Assembly: GCF_002443255.2 (NCBI RefSeq)
Contig: NW_019211454.1
Location: 32,222,061 to 32,286,060, forward strand
Source of the DNA: Varroa destructor
Lineage: Eukaryota > Arthropoda > Arachnida > Mesostigmata > Varroidae
Direction of reading: 5' to 3'
Length of the DNA stretch: 64,000 nt
Position numbers and translations under genes: made by a program. Below are positions 25,301-34,000 of this stretch, one piece after another. The notes below the pieces were generated by a model. It saw only the letters and a list, made by a program, of their open reading frames with translations. It was not told where the DNA came from and ran no database searches. Numbering within the stretch: position 1 is the first letter of the stretch; every line of letters begins with the position of its first letter.

Positions 25301-25600
25301 GATCATGGCACAGTAGCTAAGGAAGGTCATAAACACCATCGTGCCATACTCATAGACTTCGGCGGCATTTCCGAGAATGTAGGCAGCCGATATGAACGAT
25401 GCCATGAGCGACGTCGATACCGGCAGAACAGGCAGAGTTCCAGAGCCGATCAAGAGTTGACGAATCGTGTTCTTCGGTCCTCCGCTAAATGCACAGTACA
25501 CCCCGAGCGCACCAGAATACAACAGCATTACGCCGAATGCCACATAGTCCCATGGTGTGAAACGATCCGGAATACTATCAGGCACGCTGAACTTTAACAT
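1170..25600 (-). CDS. SLC5-family sodium-coupled solute transporter gene (spliced; 3' end off window)
   Basis: Gene-level span. The assembled exons encode an SLC5 sodium:solute symporter, closest in style to the sodium-coupled monocarboxylate and multivitamin transporters (SLC5A5/6/8/12 group). These proteins move small organic anions or vitamins across the plasma membrane with Na+. Exons in order: 25258-25600, 24522-24659, one unplaced exon, 18295-18449, 12448-12588, 2180-2295, 1170-1379. Visible family hallmarks are the helix 1 Ser/Gly-rich stretch, EYIELRFGR, GGIKAVVYTDTFQ, ATNQMMVVRY, DQLLPYFVMD and the helix 8 segment SLSSVSSGVNALASV that carries the Na+ site in relatives. Placed exons total 1,103 coding bases. 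Family members are about 550-650 residues, so roughly a third is missing, mostly off the left edge. The exact substrate cannot be told from sequence alone. Confidence 0.88.
1952..2051. other. Assembly gap (100 N)
   Basis: Exactly 100 Ns, the usual placeholder for a gap of unknown size. It lies inside the intron between SLC5 exons 6 and 7, so it does not interrupt a recognised exon. It makes the real length of that intron unknown. Confidence 0.99.
2180..2295 (-). CDS. SLC5 transporter exon 6
   Basis: 116 bp. The first base G completes a TGG Trp codon with the TG left by exon 5, then comes VIFLNLPFLCVALFLSCFCG, a hydrophobic helix, and the conserved loop YVACDPMSIQK (relatives have YRDCDPL). 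The acceptor is attttag at 2297-2296. The donor is GTGAGC (GT at 2179-2178). A nearer GT, directly after the AAG codon, would break the frame with exon 7, whereas the GTGAGC site leaves phase 1 as required. This exon is too short to show as a long open frame and was found by homology and phase. Confidence 0.9.
2700..2804. repeat. Cluster of short inverted repeats
   Basis: Three hairpins sit within about 100 bases. Arms at 2701-2713 and 2720-2732 pair except at two positions around a short loop. Arms gcgga/tccgc at 2731-2735 and 2741-2745 are perfect. Arms actcgc/gcgagt at 2785-2790 and 2799-2804 are perfect. The patch is more GC-rich than its surroundings. It could be the end of a degraded transposon, but no element was recognised. 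Confidence 0.4.
3321..3605 (-). mobile_element. Degraded LINE C-terminal tail (non-LTR retrotransposon relic)
   Basis: Minus-strand translation gives two pieces in different frames. From 3605 down to the TAG at 3423-3425 is an open frame of 60 codons containing PWLHRWVELAETSIF, then FLSQVQIHNM and CQSGH. After a frame change comes NGKGPCCVRRGEETSERFIH followed by ACPEHIR. A GH motif followed by C-x-C-like and GEExxExxxHxCP residues is the usual C-terminal end of LINE ORF2 proteins. The frameshift and stop show it is dead. It lies in the sense orientation inside SLC5 intron 5. The clade is not assigned. Confidence 0.6.
3949..3968. repeat. Perfect 9-bp hairpin
   Basis: Arms tctaaggac and gtccttaga are perfectly complementary around a two-base spacer. 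It lies in intronic sequence, with no gene or terminator context. It is probably incidental. Confidence 0.5.
4690..9100. other. GC-richer low-complexity stretch in SLC5 intron 5
   Basis: Compared with the flanking AT-rich intron, this stretch is richer in G and C and in CTG/TTG/CGC-type triplets, and carries many overlapping short open frames on both strands. None of the translations shows a recognisable domain, and they look like composition-driven shadows. It could be old repeat sequence, a regulatory patch or an unrecognised gene fragment. Confidence 0.3.
5092..5108. repeat. (TG)n microsatellite
   Basis: Short uninterrupted TG dinucleotide run within the GC-richer part of the intron. Confidence 0.9.
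12448..12588 (-). CDS. SLC5 transporter exon 5
   Basis: 141 bp. The acceptor is ...ccgttttcag at 12590-12589 and the first base A completes an Arg codon with exon 4's CG. It encodes NGLTDKYSLWGLFFGAYFTN, then LASYATNQMMVVRYMTVDTL and EKAQ. The TNQ-x-x-V-x-RY motif is typical of SLC5 proteins (relatives read GTNQMQVQRYLS). It ends on TG before a GTGAGT donor, leaving phase 2, which the first base of exon 6 completes to Trp. Both junctions are consistent in phase and in family sequence. Confidence 0.93.
12589..18294. other. SLC5 intron 4, about 5.7 kb
   Basis: Mostly AT-rich. A GC-richer patch spans about 13100-14650. A 44-codon open segment preceded by an acceptor-like tcgacttcag sits at 14715-14849 (plus), and an AT hairpin is at 15984-16009. 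No conserved gene was recognised on either strand. Confidence 0.55.
15984..16009. repeat. Perfect AT-rich inverted repeat
   Basis: Arms tataatagaat and attctattata (11 bp) are perfectly complementary around a four-base loop, tatt. Such a structure can be a small MITE remnant or simply AT-rich drift. No target-site duplication was recognised. Confidence 0.55.
18295..18449 (-). CDS. SLC5 transporter exon 4 (GG-x-KAV signature)
   Basis: 155 bp. Starts with GGIKAVVYTDTFQAVYMTG, the conserved sodium:solute symporter segment, continues through a hydrophobic helix and ends NVWNIALQGNRIEFG. The acceptor is ctatacgtag, with a weak pyrimidine tract. The reading frame has TAG directly before the first GGA, so the AG of that stop is the only sensible acceptor. 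The donor GTCAGT (GT at 18294-18293) is unusual but is supported because CG plus the first base of exon 5 restores the frame and the family sequence. It starts in phase 0, whereas exon 2 ends in phase 1, which proves that an exon between them is missing. Confidence 0.92.
18450..24521. other. SLC5 introns flanking an unplaced exon 3
   Basis: About 6 kb between exons 2 and 4. A short exon must lie here: relatives have about 20-30 residues at this point, ending in a CxFYT-like segment, and the phases 1 and 0 cannot join directly. I searched the minus strand for that motif with a following donor and found no convincing match. A perfect hairpin occurs at 23257-23280 (ccttcaac/gttgaagg). No other gene was recognised. 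Confidence 0.5.
23257..23280. repeat. 8-bp hairpin
   Basis: Perfect arms ccttcaac and gttgaagg with an eight-base loop, in intronic sequence. No function is assigned. Confidence 0.45.
24522..24659 (-). CDS. SLC5 transporter exon 2
   Basis: 138 bp. The first two bases complete a Gly codon with exon 1's final G, giving YKLGVTTAFEYIELRFGR, the strongly conserved loop and helix start of SLC5 proteins (relatives read STYEYLELRF). It continues RVCAVVVYVIQMLIYVSISL and YAPALAMSQ, matching the family's YxxQxxxYxxxxxYAPALAL pattern. The acceptor is acctcgcag at 24661-24660. The donor is GTGAGT at 24521-24516. It ends in phase 1. Confidence 0.94.
24660..25257. other. SLC5 intron 1, 598 bp
   Basis: Short intron bounded by GTAAGA and acctcgcag. 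It holds no recognised feature. The plus-strand open frames over it are shadows. Confidence 0.8.
25258..25600 (-). CDS. SLC5 transporter exon 1 (start codon)
   Basis: 343 bp encoding residues 1-114 plus one base. The ATG at 25600-25598 is preceded by atcaaa, giving A at -3, a good eukaryotic start context. The protein opens with a short soluble N-terminus ending TPWDY, then helix 1 (about residues 19-38), a loop with NTIRQLLIGSGTLPVLPVST, then SLMASFISAAYILGNAAEVY, the conserved unwound Na+/substrate helix, and finally LPVFYKL. The open frame runs past this exon into intron sequence. The true end is the GTAAGA donor (GT at 25257-25256), because joining there restores the family sequence with exon 2. 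A signal peptide is neither seen nor expected. Confidence 0.93.
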
Positions 25601-27849
25601 TTTGATAAGTCTGATTTTTGAATTCTGATAAGATGTTTACGTCATGCAATACTGCGCCTGCGAGTATTGTTACTATAAAAACCGTAGCCCACTGAATGGC
25701 TATTGACTGCAACTCCAATCGGATCGAGCTTTAAAAGCCGTATGGATTATCGCATTAACCTATTGCTAGACTACGCAGCTTGACTCAATCCGCACTAACG
25801 TCCAGCGTCACGTACCGCTACAATTTTTGACGTAGCTCGACGTTATGTTTGTAACGTAACTCAATCGCACTTTAGAATGGGCTAATTGGGCGAGGGAAAT
25901 CGTTTTATGCACTAATCACCGGAAGTGAAACGCTTTATAACCCCCTCATGTGTCTAGGACGTTGACAAGGACCACAACGGGACCGAGCGCACGCGATAGG
26001 CTGTTTCGTAGCTCCATTACTAATCCTATGAAGCAACCGTTATCAGTTTTTCCAATACTGCCAAGGCAAATACAATATCACATCTTGAAGACGCGGTCAA
26101 TTAGCCCCCCTTACGACAAGCGTTGCTATCGCGGCTCGCCACTTCAAGAAAAACCGGCAATAAAAATTCCTCTTTATATTGACTTTTCGCCGGCTACATA
26201 GCTTCTTACGTAGAACAGATTCACGCTGTTGGTTCGAACGTTATACGACTGATGACAACCACCTACTATTAATATTATGAGTGCTATCGGAGCTGCTATA
26301 GTTACTTTCACTATTTCAATCGACTAAGACGTCCATTACAGGTAATCATATGATAGTGTGGGCTTGCATTCATATGGATTGCGAACAGCGTATGATGACT
26401 GACATAACCTGAGCGGCTTACAAAGATACTTGCAAGAGCTGTAGCGCTACAAGAAGAGCGAAGTTGCGTGGAAAGGATGTAGTTTCCAGAGGAAAAGATG
26501 AACTGGGCTTTTTTGCGGTGTTCGGTCGATGGCCGTGGCCATGATGTATGGTTGACGCCGGCGCGTGCCCCATATCGTCCGTTGGTAGGATTATCACTTC
26601 TCATCGTTGCTATTACAAAAGTATTTGTCATCGTCGTTGTTACTACGACAACCCTTTAATCCACAAGACATGTTCCGCCTTAACCGGCCAACCTCGCTTG
26701 GGCAGAGCTTGTCAAGAAAGCAAAAGAGGAAGAAGAAGAAAAACTTTATAATGCTAAGGAACGTTAGAAATGCTAGAATCTGCTAAATGCCGGCAGCTGT
26801 AGCCGGCTACTCGAGTGCGCTTAGTTGGCACACTTGTGGGTGTGCAGGGTGATATACTAACGTGTATGTGTTACTTTGTTGTCACACATGTGCTGATATG
26901 GCCTGTCCTGCCGCCACAGAAGAGTATACGATATGCATACCTGTGCGATAAAATAATGTAGACCAATTATATCATTGAGGTGTTGTTGCTGCTAGGTCAC
27001 CTTCACTGTGGCCTTGTCGCGAATGGCCAGTTTCGTTTTTTTTTGCCCATTGCCTACCTATGCGCGTGGCTGGTCCTTTCGTCCACAAAAGGTGCTCCGC
27101 CATCCCGCAGATATTGGCCTCGACACAAAAGCGATGGGTAAAATGTGGGCGTAAAACACTGTGATGAAAGGCAACATGGTAGCAAAACTAGCATGCGTCA
27201 TAATCAGAGAATCTTGCTTGTGTTAGTATGACTAACCAACTAAATTCATCAGAATCAACGACCTTAATGAGTGAGCATTTAGTAGACATGCAGCAGGAAC
27301 TGCTATAAACCTTCATTAGCTTCGCGCTCCGTAGTGCCACGAAGTGTGTGAATGCTATACAAATAGAGGGAATAAGTCTGTGGGTGTCTTTGTGCAATGC
27401 AAATGTATGAACTACTCTAAGAGACAGGAGTTGGTAGAAGAACGAGGTCACTGGCACAGGCCTTTCCTCAAAACAGGGCTCTTTCCGATGACTTCATTCG
27501 ATATTCAATTGCGGGTGAATGTATATGCATACGTGTGCGAGTGTGTCAAAAACGTAAACCATGCAAAACGTCATAATAGCTAGGGGCTGATCGGCAGATT
27601 GATCCGACAAGAAGATCGAGATAAAAGGAAGAAAGATGCTGCACGTCTATGTTAGTATGGGCATGGCTCGGTATTTGAAGTAGCAATCATTGCTGTTATT
27701 GTCATTTTCGTCGCTGGCGAGGTAGCTGTTAAGGTTTGGCGTGATTGAAATTAGCGCCTTAGCCGCAAACAGCATTCGCAGCAAGGACTGAGCCAGAATT
27801 TTGGCAATACGATGCATTGTTGATTGCATTACCGCTCTTCCTATTTTTT

Positions 27850-27874
27850 CCCGTCCCGTCCCGTCCCGCCCCGC
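27850..27874. repeat. (CCCGT)n short tandem repeat
   Basis: About five imperfect copies of a CCCGT unit in intergenic sequence. Confidence 0.85.
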
Positions 27875-28579
27875 TCAACTCTTCTGCTGTCTGTTTCTTT
27901 CAATCTGACCGCTATCTATTGGCTAAACATTTATTTATCACTGCCATTGAATGGGCATCGAGGGGAGATAAAGAAGCGAACACCGCAGAAAAATAGACCC
28001 TCAGCGGTTTGGTACCGCGGCGTTAGGACATACTAGCCTACAGTGCTGCTACCGCTTAGCTACTAGATAGGTAGTATAACAAAATAAGCTCTGGAAGCAT
28101 TATATGGCAACAGATACAAAACGATTGTGAACGTATCACGTCACAGATGGCATATAGGCGTTGGTCGCTTGTAAGCATTAAGTGAGAGAGACATACACAC
28201 GCACGCCCACACGCAAAAACAAATATACATACAGAATTGACATGGCTGGTATAGAGAACTGTAAAAAGGCTGTAGACAGACTGACTGACACGGATACGGC
28301 CGCTTAGGTAGTCAGTTTGGCTGGAGCGATGAAACAGAGAGAAAACTGTAGGATCAATAGCGAACAGAAAAATTTGATTTTATCTGTTTCGTCTATATGC
28401 TACAAAAATAGTGAAAGAAAGGTCTGTGACATTGGTGGACCCAGCTGGTAGTGCTAGTGATAGACTCCACACAGTTTGCATGATTAACTATTTACAGTAG
28501 CAGTGCGATGTTCTATTGTTGATTTTCGAAGTCTTGGCAGTTTGTCCAAGGCAGCTGTTTGCCTGGTAATAATGATGAT

Positions 28580-29500
28580 GGTTGGTCAAGCTTACCCCTT
28601 GTGCGTTTTTCGATCTCGGAAACACCTGGCAGTGCGTGGCGTTTGTCCAGCGGAAAACAACTCGAAACTGAACGGGTCCCTAAATCGACCCTCCTTCGTT
28701 TCCCGATCCCTTTTAGGCTCTATCTTCGCATCACCTCGCTATATGGAGTTCCCTTTCTATCGATAAACGAATCCCCAATCAATTACTCTGAATTTCTACC
28801 TGAGATAAACTAACAGCAGGGCTGTGGTGGGGGGCGGGTCACAGTGGCAAGCTCGTTCTGCTGTTCTGCTAAACCCGCGCGAGGCCGCAGGGGCTGCCGC
28901 TGCTCCTAGTACCACCACAGCCATTCTGGCTGGTAGGAATGACAGTAAAACCGGCAGTAGTCGGCCACTGCTGCTGCCAACAGTCTCTACCGCGTAATTC
29001 GCGTCTTTCCCTTCACATTGCCTCATTTGATTTTGTCCTGTACTACTCCTAGCAACTGCTGGCGTTGTTCTTTTCCTAGGCACCGTCACAACTATTCCAA
29101 GGCTGGAGAAACGACCGGTGCCGCGACCCTGGCATGAGAGGCAAATATTCGCTGAATATCCAGTTTCGCTCCCGCGACCACCTACCCACCGATAGGAGAA
29201 ACGATAGCCTCTTCCCCCGTCTCTAGCCCCTCTCTTTACTCAACGTAGACCAGAGATCCTCGGTAGGCTTAACGACGACAGTGACGCTTGCGTTCACTCG
29301 CATCTTCAGGTTTCTAATTCGGCAGTGAGCGGGTACGGAACTCACGGCTACGGAACTCGCGGCTACCGGTTGAAGCCGACCGAAAAATGCAGACCTAATT
29401 TGCCAGCTACAGTCGTTGTTACCCCAGCTACCACCGAAAGCAGCCCCAATTCGTCTGTTGTTGCTGGTGTCCCTACGTGTTACAGCTGACACTTAGCTCA
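28580..29500. other. GC-richer intergenic patch
   Basis: Higher G+C than its flanks, with overlapping open frames on both strands (for example 29223-29492 minus and 28503-28766 plus). None gives a recognisable domain. It could hold a 5' regulatory region or an unrecognised exon of either neighbouring gene. Confidence 0.3.
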
Positions 29501-30919
29501 GCCCGTTCCGTCCATTTACGATTCGAAGACAAATACGTTTAATACCTGAATTCGTGTTAATGCTTACGGTTAGGAAGGACGAGGGGCAGCGAGAACAAAA
29601 AATAGAAAAAAAGAAACGTGAAGGGAGAGGGGTAATGGGAACTTGCCAGAATGAGGTCAAAAGGTAAAAGAAATAAGCAGGAATAAGGGAGCAATGGAGA
29701 AACCGATCTTCTGATCTGAAGTTGTGCAATAAGCGCCAGCTGACGCATTCATGAAACTATCCGTTTAGTTCAGTACGAGTGATTATATACGCGCGAAGAC
29801 GCTACGGGCGAATTGTGCTAAGCGTTTATGTCGCATACGATGTTTTTCTACCTTAATCTACAAAATGAATAATATGATAATACGACAGTAATTGATAAGA
29901 CGCTCAGTATAGTGTATACGACGCAAGCTTATCAAACCTAATCTCACTTACTACAACAAAGCAGCGTTTGTTAGCGCTGTTTGTTTCATCCAACTGGGAA
30001 TGAACGTATGGAGTGAGCTACCTGAAATTGTTACAAATGAGCCAGCGAAACAGATAGGTATATATATATAATAATTTCCTCTATGTAGGGTGCACTCGGT
30101 TGGCTATTTTCAGAAGCGCTCGGGTCACTGGGTAAGTGTCGTTCATAAAAAGAAAAGCCATCTATTTTGCATAGGCAGTTTTTGGACCGAAAATGATAAA
30201 ACTGCTGTATACTCTTACCAGAAAATTCACCATATGCGGCTAAATTTCACGTCCAAGGACACCACGCGCCAAGATTCAAACATCGAGAGAATTACGAATA
30301 TTTCTTAACATTTTTTTAGATGTACCATCAATAAGTCCGGGGTGTCTTTCGGCTTTTGATAAGGTTAATACTGTTTGTATTTACATGATTCAATCCGATT
30401 TGTTCTAGTAAGCAAAGCAAGGTTGTCTTTTATTCCTTTTTTTTTTTCTTTTTTTAATATTTTGTGCTACTCGTATAATAATGAAAATCTATGTCAACCG
30501 GATTTCTTATTATTGCCTTAATTATTTCTGACATTTAGACCACCTTGCGCCATTTTTCCAAGTAATGGCCAAAACCGCTTAAAACACATAAACATGTAAA
30601 TTCAAATCAAATTTTTTTATGTACTTACACATTGTATAAAGTTGTATAGAATGTAGGACTACTAAAACATTTCGTATACTTAAGTTGATAAAATTTTAAT
30701 TTGAGTTATCTACAAGATATCGTAGATATAGTACTAGAGGGCAACGGGCAACACTATTATTTTTATGTTAATTCATATTTATCGATAGTTTTATGATATC
30801 TGTCACAATTTTTTTATATCTACGGCGTTTAAATCTATCATTAGGTCTGAGGAAATTCTACTTCCGATAGAGTCTACGGTAAAATTCATAGGCAGTATAG
30901 CAAATCACGATTTGGCGGC

Positions 30920-31027
30920 TTAGCCAGTTAGCTTTGGTGCATTGGATTCGAAGAAATCGTCATTAATCTCTACATATTTATAGTTAGTCCTTAAGACCTT
31001 TGTCGTTGAAACCTTCAAGCGTAAGTC
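30920..31027 (-). CDS. LRR gene exon 7 (probable; 3' end unresolved)
   Basis: Acceptor ...tcactgctcttcgag at 31029-31028 with a good pyrimidine tract. Phase 0 matches exon 6, giving NNMLYKIQ|DLRLKVSTTK, then VEINDDFFESNAPKL. Extracellular LRR proteins of arthropods often show this pattern (LPxxLFxxLxVxxL...FFxxLAPxL). The frame then reads Thr-Gly-stop at 30920-30922. No consensus GT donor lies between the last LRR residues and the stop, and the only candidate is a poor GC donor (ctg|gctaag). So this may be a short C-terminus, an exon with a rare donor, or a broken site or sequence error. The end coordinate is the stop codon. Confidence 0.55.
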   Translation of the reverse strand, partial: DLRLKVSTTKVLRTNYKYVEINDDFFESNAPKLTG

Positions 31028-34000
31028 CTCGAAGAGCAGTGAAGAATTGACTCGAAGATGCGGAAAATGATTACGGGCCGCCATGTGTAGAAAAGAAGTT
31101 TTGGCGCCATTTACTTGTTGGAGTTTCATCGCTGTGAGATTGCCCGGAAAAACGCGTATCCAGTACGTTACAATCGGAGCTACGACCCTTTTTGCATTTC
31201 TTAAAAGTGTGTGCGCTGAAATTTGCGCTGTTAACGCAGATTAACAAGAACACGTGCAAGAATCGCTACCATAAACGAAACGTGACGCAGCGAAGTACGG
31301 CGTGTCATTGATAGCTCTTCTGCATTTTTCCCTAAACTTCATCAATTATGTTTTACCTAGCTTTATCATCACTGCCACGTTTGACCCCGATGTAATCCAG
31401 CAAGATGGAAAATAAGAGCAGATCTGAGTCGTCTTCCCGAACCAGGCCAGCTGTCTAGAAGAAAAGCAGTAGTCCAGTCTCTCCGTCATTGGTGATTCTT
31501 GAAATCGATAGACGCGACATATAAGAGACTACGTGGCCAGCTTTTTCGTGCCATCGTTCCTATAAAGAGTTTTCTTCTATATTTTCTATCAGATAAACAT
31601 TAGGCATCACAGATAAATTAGGTGACTTTCTGTAAGAATGTCTATTGGCAGTTGTGAAAGTAGATAGCGAGCAAAATAAATTGCGCATGCTTTCGGGGCA
31701 TTTGCGCTTTAATCTTACAGCTATATTTATGTTTATCATTTGGTCTGCATACGATATATGTAGAACATATTATTTCAGTCAGGCCCAACACGATGTCCTG
31801 TAAACCCTGCAAAGTACTAAATCCTTCTGAAAGCAAACACTAGCAATACAGATCGGCTGTAAATATCGTGTCCAGAGATATTTAGTGACCGACTATATTG
31901 AATAGCTTTTACGCATTGTTAACAAGAGTAGTTATGCATAGTAGTGGTTAAGGAGATTAAGGAGCTAGAATTTATGACGCACTTTAAACTGAAGGCAGGG
32001 CAAGAAATGCAATAATGAACAAGAAGCACCTGTTTATCGATAGTCACCCATTCACGATAACAATAACTGTATCTTAGGTAGTCTAGATTGAACTTTAAAA
32101 AAACAGTCGTACAATGACAATAACTTTCCTCATATAAACTGTAGCTAAAATTATTCATCTCGTACAGGCATCAACAGAGCCAGTCTCCGGTTCCTTCAAG
32201 GAGAAAGTTTGTCATGTCATCGAACGGGAAATACTGGCCTGCATGAAGGGGAAGTGTTCGGCTGCGGTGTTTCGAGAGGAAACATTTCCTAACTAAACAC
32301 GGTAAGGATCAGGGCAAATACCTTATCTATTTCACAATATCGAAACGCCTTTCACCAGCACAACGGATAAAGTAATCAGCGTGCCGAAAAGCCAACTTCG
32401 AGGATACTGGAGATGCTGAAATCTCTTATTTCAAAGTAGCCTCGTGGTAACTGTTAGTACAGAGAGAGGAACTAGTGAATATAAACATGTTACCCTATTG
32501 ACGAAAACCTCCTTTTTGCAGTCGATATGCCCAAATACTTCAGTTCTCTGAAAAATAAAACTTTCAGTCTGGCTGGCTCGTTTCCGAAAATAGAATTAAT
32601 CGATACAAGTATCGTTGTGAATCAGACGGTTACATAAAAGACTTACTGTGCCAAGCTTCGTGTCGTCGACACAAAAAATGATAAACGGCCCAGTGATGCA
32701 CTGCTTTAGGCTTGGAACATAGGAACGTGCTGGTACGGAAACGGGTCTGTAAACGCTAATAACAGCCTCTTAACGAAGTGCACAATATGCCTGTGAAGTA
32801 CAAAGAGTTGAGAATCTCTTTGCAATGGACCCAGTCAATTTTTCCGGGACTCAGGACACCGACAGCCAAACAGTGTGTCATATCTCTATCCTGCAAAGAT
32901 AATTTTTATTCGTTCGGCAATAATAAACTCCTATTATCATCCTTTTGATCTGTAGATATCTCTCTATTAGAAGTTATCGACTTAGAAATATATGCATATT
33001 GCTAGCATTGACACGCAGAACCCGCTCTACCGAAAAGTAGGCCAAGTGGGCATCCTACATGTTTTTGCAAATAGTTATCAAAATTAATGCAACCGCGATT
33101 AACGTAAGGATTACGGATTCCATGCCGGCACTAAGCTCAACCAGTAAACCTATATGAATGATGTATAATGGTAAATCTCAGATGGAATCTTCGCTGTAAC
33201 ATCTTTGGATTTTTAATAAATACAACGAAGGAAAGGAGGGGTATTTCCACCGTACATAGGGAGTCTGACGGGATTTTTCGTTTCTTGTTTAGAGCAGTAC
33301 ATATTTTTCTTGTTGCTTTTCACACGCCCTAGGAATCTCGGAAGATGCAAAAATTACAGCGAAGGGCTCAGATCTCGAGCTAGTGTTCTCACTATGGCCG
33401 TATTACCAAGAAGATAGGTACCACATTGATCCCAAACGAAGTAGCATCGTATTATTTATTACATGGACGATTTCGTACCAAGCCGTGGTACCGTTCACAA
33501 GAAGGAATATTGTTCCAATGTTATAAATGGCTTAAGATAAGTTAACTGTTTTTTTCTCAGAAAATTCTGCAGCCAGCTTCGAAAAACTATGTTAGCTCAT
33601 GTTCTATAATCCTTCGTCGGTAAGGCTTAGGTAAGGTTTAGGATGAACAGGTGAAGATCTGGCGCTTTACTTATATGTATATAAAATGCGATTTTTTCCG
33701 AGAGAAAACTATCACAGAGTTATCAAATAATTTGCTATTTATGAAACAACAATTAATAAAAACTTTAGTGCCGGTATTTGACATGGTAGGCCTTCCCTAC
33801 CTGGTCAATGTTGACGCGAGCGCAGCAATATCGTCTTCCTGGATAAAACAGCATGCGAATGGTTCGAGGTACACAATCTCCAGACACTTCTGCAGATTTA
33901 CTGTCCGTACCTTTCTTCGACCTTGACCTCTGGAAGTCACCAAAGAGGTGCAATTAACAATCCAACATGTAGTAAACAGTGACATGGCCTTAGATCTAGT

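Larger units (their letters stand above)
25601..30919. other. Upstream region of SLC5 gene / intergenic
   Basis: Contains the 5' flank of the transporter gene and, possibly, unrecognised 3' exons of the LRR gene. No clear TATA box position could be tied to a start. A CCAAT-type motif (read as gattgg on the minus strand, about 25717-25722) lies roughly 120 bases above the ATG, but its role is unknown. A GC-richer patch runs from about 28580 to 29500 and a pentanucleotide repeat lies at 27850-27874. I found no confident exon. Confidence 0.5.
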
